Source: Alviniconcha marisindica (Eukaryota > Mollusca > Gastropoda > Provannidae). From it: DNA of 64,000 nucleotides. This document shows positions 41,129 through 64,000 of the stretch, in pieces (positions within the stretch are counted from its first letter, which is position 1; the number at the start of each line of letters is the position of its first letter). A program made the position numbers and the translations under genes. Where the stretch lies: NCBI GenBank assembly GCA_018857735.1, contig JABMCL010001896.1, positions 365,001-429,000 of the forward strand, given 5' to 3'. The notes under the pieces were generated by a model, which ran no database searches, was not told the DNA's origin, and worked only from the letters and a program-made list of their open reading frames with translations.

Positions 41129-41429
41129 CTGACGAAAGTGAGTCAGGTTTCCTGAAAAGAATAACAAAGCAGGCGAAAAGTCTAAAAAGCCTATGAGCCG
41201 TAATCTGATACGATATATCACTAATACATTCTGAGGGCAAAAATCCAAAGAGACGGTCGGAAATTCCTGGACTGTTTTAAAAGTTATTTTGGGTCACAAA
41301 TATTATCCCAATAATTAAAAAAATCACTGTTATTTTGCTAGGTCATCAGAAGTATGCAAGATCCTCCGAAATATGAACAATGTGAAATGATATGTTTGTT
41401 TTTGTATTGCATTACTTTGCTGTTTTTCC

Positions 41430-41885
41430 ACTTCTCATTGAGAATCAGAAGGCATTGCTTGAAATTTCAGTATCTTAATTGTCTCTCCTCCTGTTCACAT
41501 GATTGCTTTTGTTTCTTTTTCTTTTCTTTTTCTTCGTCTTCTTCTTTTTCTTTTCTTTTTCTTTCTTTTTCTTTCTTATCATCTAGATCTAGATCTCCTC
41601 GGTTTTTTGCTCTTACCTCCTCCCCCATTTAGGCTCCCCAGCCTTTCTCAGTCATAGAATCATATGGTGTGACTGGGAATTCTCGTCATTGAGAATCAGA
41701 ATGTATTGCTTGAAATTTCTGTATCTTCATTTCTCTCCCTCTGTTCGCGTGGTGCCCGCGCCTTGTGGTTCTTTGTTTTTTGTTTCGTGGTTTACTTATC
41801 TAGATCTCCTAGGCTTTTTGCTCTTCCCCCTTCCCCCCTTCGGGTTCCCCCGTCTTTCTCATAGAATCACATGGTGTAAATGCGG
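41430..41885 (+). repeat. Tandem duplication, unit about 255 bp
   Basis: ATTGAGAATCAGAAGGCATT...TAGATCTCCT...CTCATAGAATCA occurs twice, at 41434-41680 and 41690-41880. The first copy has an extra TTCTTTTTC-rich stretch. Confidence 0.85.
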
Positions 41886-41990
41886 GTAGCTGCTGCTCAC
41901 TTTCATATATATTAAATATTATATGTATTCAAACTGAATACAAGCAAAGTAAAAGAAAAGGGAAAAATAAATCAGTGGATCTAAAACATA

Positions 41991-43890
41991 ATACACCACA
42001 TTGGAGAGACAGCTTTGCCAATGTGGTTGGCAGTAGTTGTTAACAAGAGAAACAGAAACTAGCTCTTCTAAAGCAAAAATGATACCATAAATTGATGTGA
42101 AATGAAACTCAGACGATAGAGATTTCTTTTAAATTTTTATATTGCCTGTTCTGTCAGGTCGCGGATGTGTCGTCTGCTCACCAAAGTAGTTATCGTTCCA
42201 GACACGTGAACAAAAAGTGTGCTTTAAGCCTTTTACTTCCATGATAGGTATTTAAAAAGAAAAAAAGAGAGAAAAAAAGAAGAAGTATACAGAACGTGAA
42301 ATACACATCATGTTCTGCTCGATTATGATTTATGGGGGAATAGTAAACTGCATGCACAGAAGTTTGAAGCACGCCGATATTCAAGAGAAGACACTCGCGT
42401 GATGTTCAAACTGTGATCAGCAGACAACAAATTCACTTCAGTTGTATTCAAACAGATGTCAACTGCACAAAAAATACAGTAACGGCTGAGTCAGACAGCG
42501 ATTTAGCTCTTGCTAAAACCGAAACTTGTCTAGGTTTCTTCGTGATCTCCCGGGGTAAAAATCATTATGTCTCTCTGAATGGGGCATGTTCGACAGTGCG
42601 TAACCACGGCGTACTGTTGGAATCGGTGGGAGTGTATTGTTTCCGTTGCACGGGTACTCTTACAAGAAACGGCTTTAGGGTTAAACGGCACACCGTTTTA
42701 AAGAGCGAAAATTCATCATTCGAGTGATATCAAATTGAGTACGATTCATGCATGCTTTCCCAGTGCACATTTGAAGTAATATGAACATAATTTTCAATTT
42801 ATTTTTTTTCATGCAAAAAGAAACAAAAAACTTAAACCAATTTTGTACCCCGTTAATCTATAGGGATTTCTCTGTTTAAAAATAGTAACGTGACGTCTGT
42901 CTATTATTCTTGCAAGAGTTCCGGGGCAATTTCCGAATGTAACCGTTTTTTAATCACGCGTTTCTGATTTTCGGCATCAGAACCACGCTCGGCGCAGGAG
43001 CAACTGGGATAATTGTCAAAACTCTCCAAACTCACAATACGTCATTTAGACAAATATGGGCATGTCCAGGACGTAAAATGATCATGGTTTGCATCACAGT
43101 AATTTTTACTGACAGATTGCACAGAATAGAAACAGACATGACAAGTTGAAAAGAAACAATGTTTACCTTGCGACGGCAATGTTACACAATGCTAAAGAGA
43201 GGCTGGACCTAGTGTTAAAGAGAGGCAGGACCTAGTGTATAATATTACATTGCCGTCGCGAGGTTTAAAACAAATCCACAAAAAAAATATATAATTGTCA
43301 TATCTGCTTTATTCAGGTTGTGCAATCTGTCAATAAAAATGACCGTGAACAGTGTGATGCAGTAAATGATCATTTCACATCCTGAACTTGCCCTTATTTG
43401 TCTGAATGACATATTGTGAGTTTGGAGAGAGTTTTAACAAACATCCAAATCGCTCTTGTGCCGAGCTTAGTTCTGACGTCGAAGTCAGGAAAGCGTGATC
43501 GGAAAAGGGTTGCATTCGGAAATCGCCCAGGAACTCTTACATGAATAACAGACAGACGTCACATTGCTATTCTTAGGAAAGAAAGGTAGGTGGGGAAAAA
43601 AATGAAAACTACGTTGATTTTTACCCCGAAAGCATGCATGAATCGCATTCAATTTGATTTTTACTTGAAAGATGAAGTTTCGCTCTTTAAAATTGCACCC
43701 GGAAACCGTTATTTGTATTAGGCGGATCAGGTGAAATAAAAATTAAAAGAGATCACTATCGTCTGAGCTTTGTTTCACATTTTGGAATTATGTTTGCTTC
43801 TGAGGAACTAATTTCAGTTTCTCTTGTTAACAACTACTGCCACCCACAGTGGCTAAGGCTGTAATGAGTTGGTATTCGGTGTTGGTGTAT
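41991..43890. repeat. Large imperfect palindrome (~1.9 kb)
   Basis: The sequence 41991-43190 is matched in inverted orientation by 43237-43890. Paired landmarks include GGCAGTAGTTGTTAACAAGA at 42030 with its complement near 43840, TTTAAAGAGCGAAA at 42690 with its complement near 43685, and TGCGACGGCAATGTTA at 43168 with TTACATTGCCGTCGCGA at 43245. The left arm has about 490 bp (42150-42640) missing from the right. The ~45-bp centre holds two direct copies of TAAAGAGAGGCTGGACCTAG (one base differing). Confidence 0.88.
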
Positions 43891-44076
43891 TATTATTATT
43901 ATTATTAGAGTGGAAAACAAAAGATTGCTAATACTAATAAGGTGACTAAAACAAAACATTATTTGTAGATCGTTCAGTGAGAAGGAACACTGCTGCTATG
44001 CAGCTGACACTCTATGCAGCAAAGACCCATCTAAAGAAAAATGTCTTGAAATTTTTCTTAATAATATATGTTTTTA

Positions 44077-44412
44077 CTACTGAGAAGGCATGCGCTTTAA
44101 AAATGATGGACCTGTAAATGAATTACCGTATTTGTTCATGACGCGTTCAACGGAAGATTTGTGAGCGGGCAGCATTGTGTCTGCGAGAGTAAAACAACGT
44201 TGAATGTAATTATTGTCCTTGGCTTTATACTGACGCGCCAGCTCGCAACAATGTGCCCGATCGCTGAGATACAACAACGATTTTAGTGCGTCAAAATACC
44301 CTCTCAAGAAAGGGTTTAAATGAGTACGGTACGTAAAAAAGAAAAAAAGAAAAAATATACACATTTCTGGAAAGTCTTGAACTATGGACTTGAAGTCTTG
44401 AAGTCTTGCCAA
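44077..44412 (-). other. Unidentified 111-codon open frame
   Basis: The minus-strand frame contains FLRGYFDALKSLLYLSDRAH and QRCFTLADTMLPAHKSS, ending LKRMPSQ. Composition after the first 30 codons is protein-like (mixed charge, Cys, helix-like), unlike the low-complexity frames around it. I do not recognise a family, and no acceptor precedes it. It may be a fragment of a mobile element or chance. Confidence 0.2.
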
Positions 44413-44888
44413 TGCTCGTAATATTTACTTATAATGTTTCTTGGACATTTTTGGGGCGATGTCTTTTAATTTTTGCATGGTTATTACCTCTGTGGAGCTC
44501 TGTCTATTGAGTTATAACTTATTCATACCACTTTTGGTAGTCTCGAGATTATTTCAAGGTCACAGGCACCAGAAAGGTAAAACCGTACATTGTATTTTCT
44601 GATTAAGTTCTTATTCGATTAGGTTTAAAACATGTGTAATTGCTAAAGAGCTTACTTGTTGACAAACCAGATCATAAATCGTTAAATGAAATTTTGAAAA
44701 GAAATGTTAGTGTGTATTTTATTTAATTCCTATCGATGAGACCCGTACTGCTTTTTGTGTGGTGTTCGTTTCCCCTTCAGTTGTTATTCTTTACGTGATC
44801 TTTGATGCTATTTCTTTTATGATAAACCAGTACTGTATTCTTAAATTATTTCACTTGATGATGTGAGTGCGTGTGTTTGTGTACACGC

Positions 44889-44890
<2 letters not shown>

Positions 44891-44952
<62 letters not shown>

Positions 44953-44963
44953 GTGTGTGTGTG
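44891..44963. repeat. (GT)n microsatellite
   Basis: Nearly pure GT run. Confidence 0.95.
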
Positions 44964-45218
44964 CTGCAGCTCTTGCTGTTTAGCTTTTTGTGATTAGGAT
45001 TGCTTGTAGTCATTGTTATTGTTTTTGTTTATTTTTTTCAGCTTGCGGTGTCTCAACATGGGTGTCTTTTATATCTGAATTCCGTCGCCCACCGAGCTCA
45101 ATGTTTTTTTGTTTTGTTATGTCAGAGGCTCACACCTTACTATTTCATTATGATGATGATTATAAACACATTCGATTTGGTTTTTAGGATTGCTAACGAA
45201 TCCTTTTTCCCATTCCAG

Positions 45219-59502
<14,284 letters not shown>

Positions 59503-60300
59503 GTAAGCATATTTTTTATATTAAAAAAAAGAAGTGTTACAACAGTTATGTTAGAAAATGCATTTTTGTGCAACTGCATGTATTGCCGTGTGTGTGTTTA
59601 TGCATGTGTGTGGGCGCGCGCGGGCGTGTGTGTGTGCTAAAAAAAAAAAATGCTACCGGGGGGGCCAGACACCAGCACCTCAAAATGTATGCGACCTCTT
59701 CAGCTGATAATTAGTTCAGTATGGGTCAAATGGCCATATTGTTTAACGGCGTATTTGTCCTCTAGTACAAGACAAGTTTTGCATTCTCTTGGTAATTGGT
59801 CTGGAACTGTCTTTTAAAATGAAAACGTAGGAGATGTACCTGTGCAAGGTCATCATTACCAGGTGCAATGATGCTGGTGACCTTTTGGTATGACTATGTT
59901 GGTTACACTTCCTGTGCATTTATATAATTACTTAGAAATATTTATGTTCTTGTTTCCATTATCAGTAATATATATATTTTTTAAATGCTTGCTATTGTTT
60001 TGTTTGGTATTCTTGTCATTTCAATGGTTTCAGGATTATTATTTTTATGTGACATTTGTCTGTCCATGAGATTTATTAACCTGTGAAGTACTTACCAGTT
60101 TTCAGACTTTTCATGAAAGTCTCGGGTTATTTTGTTAAAAACAAAATACTGATACGATATTCTGTTCGTTTTTGTTGTTGTTTTGTTTTTGTTTTGTTTT
60201 GTTCCAACAAACTTGAGTTAGTTTTTGTTTTTTTAATTGTAATTGCATGACGCACCTTGAGTCTTCGTAATGGTGAACATGCATTTCAACAACTTTACTC
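59503..60300. other. No gene seen
   Basis: AT-rich sequence with acceptor-like TTTCAG at 60032 and TTTTCAG at 60105. Neither opens a convincing terminal exon for the micro-exon gene in phase 1. Confidence 0.5.
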
Positions 60301-60368
60301 TGTCTTGGAGATTATTTAAAGGGGAAGCAACATTTCAACAACTTTACTCTGTCTTGGAGATTATTTAA

Positions 60369-61258
60369 AGGGGAAGCAAACCAAAGCTTTAGAGCCTATC
60401 GATAGGAATGGAATAGAATATAAGCACTCAGTGGTTTTTCATTCAGTTTCTGATCTGATTTATTAAAAATCAGTGCTGACAAGTCACGAAAATGCGACCG
60501 TGTGTGCCACCATTTTGTGCCAAGCAGTTTGTGTCCGTGATGTCATGAACCTACATGACATTCTGAAGTGATGTGTGGCGAAAGTATCAGATACATCACG
60601 AGCCAACCTTTTTCTGTTCTTTGCTGGCAAAGAGTGAATCGGCATGGCTGCACCCAAACTTCAAGCATTAGTTTACGACATCCTTCAACCACTGCCGTAT
60701 TTAGTTACGCCATAGGTCCCAGAAAACTGTCAGCTAACGAGCAGTTTTTTGTTGGTGTTCAAACAGTAGTAAGTTTGTTACAAACAACTCAAATTACATC
60801 AGACGTTTGTTTTATGTTGCCATGTTGCTTACGCCAGCTCAAATAAAACAAAAATCGTTTGAATTGAGACGGAACTTCTTCTTTTTACCCGGGGTGGATG
60901 CGGCTCATGTTTACTTGCGTGATTGGATGCTAGGTTGCTTCCACAGCCTTTCGGAGGGCGCTGACCGCGTCGGTGGACAGCTGCGCGGAGATAAAGAGTG
61001 CCCATTCAGTGGCGTAACCAAATCTGGCAGAGTTTGGAGGAAGGTGCCGGAAAACGATGATCGGAATGTGGGCAGCACCCAGAGCTGAGGAGTCCAGAAC
61101 TGTAGGAAAACGAACAAACCAACAAAAAACCAACAACAACAAACCGAAAAACGTGCTTTTGTATAAATTAGAACAACCAAATGAACATGCAGATGAAAAT
61201 ATTTGTGCATTTTCAGGGTTTTTTTCAGGCCAACTTGCATCTTCTGTTGGGTTCCCCT
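60369..61258. mobile_element. TTAA-flanked element with short TIRs (piggyBac-like MITE)
   Basis: TTAA (60365-60368) precedes AGGGGAAGC, and GGTTCCCCT precedes TTAA (61259-61262). The ends are inverted (AGGGGAA/TTCCCCT) and the four-base flank is the target duplication typical of piggyBac transposons. The 890-bp interior has no transposase frame. About 50 bp of its left end and flank are tandemly duplicated (60290-60385). Confidence 0.6.
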
Positions 61259-61852
61259 TTAACTGAAACGTAACGTGCTTTATGCCACGTTAATCTCTAT
61301 TTAACGTTGCATGGTGCTAACCTTTTGTTGGGGGGGGGGGGGGGGGAGAAGTTACTTACCATAGCTGTTTCAGTGACCATGACCGAATTTCAGTCACAAC
61401 TACACTCAAGCTCTAAAGTTAAGCCACTTTTTGAAATGATGTACAGATGTTCAAACCTTCATCAGCATACATTTACAAAACCATTACAGGTCAAAAGTGA
61501 GTCTTTGTAATGATCAGTATTGTGCCATTTGACCAGCTGAGTAGGCTGGGGGTGGGGGGGGGGGGGGGGGAAAAAGAGGAAAATTAACTTTGTGAGTTTT
61601 TCCAAATATTTTCAACGTAATAACTGAATGTCAAACTGCGTGGTGGTGGTAGCCTACCCGTATGAAACATCAGACACAGCTCTTGTGAAACGTCACAATC
61701 TGAAATTTAGTGAGGCCCAGAGCGCGTCTCAGTAGACTAGCACAAGCCCAGCAAGAAAGACCCGAGTCGCCGAATAATAATAATAATAATGAATACTTAG
61801 AACGCCTAACTCGCACAGGGCCTAAGCGCTTACACGTTCTCTACAAATACAC

Positions 61853-61854
<2 letters not shown>

Positions 61855-61902
<48 letters not shown>

Positions 61903-61935
61903 AAACACACACACACCCCACCACTCACACACACA

Positions 61936-61986
<51 letters not shown>
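61855..61986. repeat. (CA)n microsatellite
   Basis: Long CA run with a few interruptions. An upstream (TAA)n at 61775 with AGAACGCCTAACTCGCACAG looks like another minus-strand LINE tail. Confidence 0.95.
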
Positions 61987-61988
<2 letters not shown>

Positions 61989-62076
61989 GCGCCAGTCGCA
62001 TATCAGGGCAATGAAGGCGTAAGGCAGGTCTTTGTTGTTGTGTTTGTGTGACGTCTTTCGAGTGCAAATTAGTTCC

Positions 62077-62602
62077 CCAGTAAACATGCTAGATCCGATT
62101 CGCATCCGGTCCGGATAAGCTGGGAAGCTTTGGCCAGAAGTGGGCCGGATGATTCTTGCACATTGGCTTGCTTCCAGACCGGATCCGTTTGGCGAAAACC
62201 TGACACAATCAGCCAGAACTAAATCGGATCCGGGCTGGTTTTGCACAATATTATCCGGGACGTCTGTGGAAGAACGGAACCGAGTCTGAAAGTAGGAAAC
62301 TGGTAGCGGGACGGTTGCGTCCTGCCAGAAACCGGGCCCGATGATCCTGCCCACCAGCTTGCTTCCAGACCAGATGTGTTTGGCCAGACCCTGTCCAGAC
62401 CATCCAGATCAGATCCGGGTCAGTTTTGCGCAGTATGATCCATGCCTTCCTTTGAAAAAAAAAGAAAAAGGAACCGAATCGGATGCGGGAAGTTGGATCT
62501 GGCATATACGATCCGGGCCGATTCTGGCTGCACGCTGGCCGTAAAGGCCATAACTGGCCGTAACCAGAATGCTTCCGGATCAGATCCAGCATGTTTACTT
62601 GG
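62077..62602. mobile_element. MITE-like element with ~28-bp imperfect TIRs
   Basis: The left end CCAGTAAACATGCTAGATCC and the right end (complement) CCAAGTAAACATGCTGGATC are inverted repeats continuing into CCGG-rich sequence. The interior has two diverged ~200-bp copies sharing GCTTGCTTCCAGACC and AGATCCGGGT. No transposase is present. Confidence 0.6.
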
Positions 62603-62719
62603 ATCCTTGAGGTCAAAGTGTAGAAGAAAAACAACAAAAACAAGCAATTAATTGTTGAGGCGTTATATTTAGATTTGGAAGACCTTAAACAGAGTCAATC
62701 TGACAGAAGAGGGGAAAGA

Positions 62720-63120
62720 AAAAGAGGGTGGGGGGATGGGAGCTGGGGGGGGGGGGGGGGGGGGGGGAGCTACTCCCTTCGGAAAGAGCCTATTGGGTGC
62801 ATTGGTCCACCCCGGAGCCGACTCTGATTTTTGGCTACAATGCCAAGCAGAGAGCAGAGGGATTATCAGAAATCTGATCCTGGTGGCGACCATTATTGTT
62901 CGTTGATTCTTGTGAAACACGTTAAACTGTGCGATATCAGGACTGTTTTCTATCAGGACTTTCATGACATGGTCCTGCGATTTTTGTCACTGTGAGCATT
63001 CATAGTATTTTGACCAGTAATGGTTTTTCTCTTGCACAAATCTGGAACTCTCTCTCTTGCTCTTTAATCACAGCCCTTGCCTTCATTATTACCCCGCCCC
63101 CCCCCCCCCCCCCCCCTCCA
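62720..63120. repeat. Poly-G and poly-C tracts in otherwise featureless sequence
   Basis: G tract 62745-62767 and C tract 63092-63116. Nothing codable was seen in between. Confidence 0.7.
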
Positions 63121-63196
63121 ATCCCCCGTCCTTCTCAGCCGTGTGTGTATGAGCTGGTGCGCGTGCACTCTTTATTGGCATTGTGTGCGTGCGATC

Positions 63197-63198
<2 letters not shown>

Positions 63199-63241
<43 letters not shown>

Positions 63242-63293
63242 CGCGTGCGCGCGCGTGTGTGTGTGTGTGTACGCGCGCGCGCGTGTGCGAGCG
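63199..63293. repeat. (GT)n/(GC)n microsatellite
   Basis: A GT run passing into alternating GC/GT, a sequence with Z-DNA potential. Confidence 0.93.
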
Positions 63294-63375
63294 ATCTTGT
63301 GTACTTGTGTTTTTGCCATGCTTTGTATGAAAATGTTAATTTTCATATGTTTTGTACGCTTGTATATTTGCGCAT

Positions 63376-63462
63376 TGTATGTTTTTTCTTTAATTGTAAA
63401 GCACTTTGAGTTTCTGAAAGTGCTCTGTAAGTTCCTTGATTATTATTATTATTATTGTTAGA
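63376..63462 (+). mobile_element. LINE 3' tail
   Basis: TGTAAAGCACTTTGAGTTTC, AAAGTGCTCTGTAAGTTCC and (ATT)n form the standard 3' terminus of CR1/L2-like elements. The coding part upstream is not recognisable. Confidence 0.72.
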
Positions 63463-64000
63463 GACCTAAGGGTTTTCAAACTGCATTTTGGAGCGAAGTA
63501 CTGTGCTCCAGCACTCAGACAGTTTTAACCATACTGATTTATTTCAGCCACATAGACATCTTCAAGGCCGTCCATGTGGGTCACATTAATCGATCAAAGA
63601 TTGGCAACGCATTCATTAGTGAAATTGTGACTGTATTCGTCACCCATACTTGCACATTTTATTTTTATTTTTTCCGGTGTTCGACTTTTTTTGAACGCCC
63701 AAATAAACACACATACATAAGCAAACAAACAAAAAAGTATATTTAATATATTTTGGCAATGCTGAGGTTATTCATGAACTTCTACACGTACAACTTTTTT
63801 ACTTTTGCACCTTTGGTGCAGTAGATGCCATTAAGAACATATGTAGTACGTATTAAGAATGTAAGACACGTATTGACTAAATCAATCAATGTGCGCATAT
63901 TTTTACTTGTTATTTTGTTCTGAGCACAAACAATGAAAAAAATTACATTTGGTTTCAAGAATTTGAAATACAGGCGTTTCTTAATGTACTTCATTTTTAC
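63463..64000. other. No gene seen
   Basis: TTTATTTCAG at 63547 is followed by a stop in the phase needed by the micro-exon gene. Otherwise AT-rich sequence without credible frames. Confidence 0.5.

Noticed and set aside
42413..42727. 104-codon frame in the palindrome as a gene
   Set aside because: It starts in the left-only segment, runs into the arm, has no recognisable domain, and the matching part of the right arm does not keep it open.
60807..61088. 93-codon frame inside the TTAA element as a transposase
   Set aside because: Too short, with no piggyBac DDE motifs or cysteine-rich tail.
63548..63610. Terminal exon of the micro-exon gene after TTTATTTCAG
   Set aside because: In the required phase it reads a stop at the third codon; no support.

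Overview
The window looks like nuclear DNA of a marine mollusc, most likely a caenogastropod snail (periwinkle-like). This is inferred from intron-rich genes, very dense CA/GA/poly-G simple repeats, many minisatellites, two tRNA-derived SINE families ending in (CTTA)n, LINE tails ending in (TAA)n, and the dispersed repeat carrying TCAAGGTCA that is familiar from mollusc genomes. The species cannot be fixed by reading alone.

Layout. 1-16 kb is gene-poor and built of minisatellites (66 bp, 20/40 bp, ~100 bp, G-tract, 47 bp), SINEs and LINE tails, with one possible orphan terminal exon near 9.6 kb. At 16.6-17.4 kb two genes stand head to head about 0.5 kb apart: a CARD-domain protein on the minus strand (first exon only) and LEO1, a subunit of the PAF1 transcription-elongation complex, on the plus strand. 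LEO1 fills 17.3-34.0 kb. I could place 13 exons with matching phases (734 codons) ending at a poly(A) signal. Several LEO1 introns hold minisatellites built from copies of the neighbouring splice junction. 34-45 kb is intergenic and holds SINEs, a decayed Ty3/gypsy integrase, LINE tails, a ~1 kb repeat found again at 50 kb, and a ~1.9 kb imperfect palindrome.

The most unusual content is at 45.2-59.5 kb on the plus strand. A first coding exon encodes a clean signal peptide and is followed by at least seven candidate micro-exons of 9-24 nt. Every one is a multiple of three, is in phase 1, and has canonical splice sites. Several sit in duplicated units whose intron flanks are better preserved than the exons. 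This architecture matches the micro-exon genes described in schistosomes, but here it lies in what appears to be a snail genome. The predicted product is a secreted, Ser/Thr/Glu/Pro-rich, possibly glycosylated peptide that could be varied by exon skipping. The 3' end was not found and may lie beyond the window. 59.5-64 kb holds a TTAA-flanked MITE-like element, a second TIR element, long CA tracts and a LINE tail.

Exon calls rest on reading frames, splice-site sequence and recalled family similarity; no alignment or transcript data were available.
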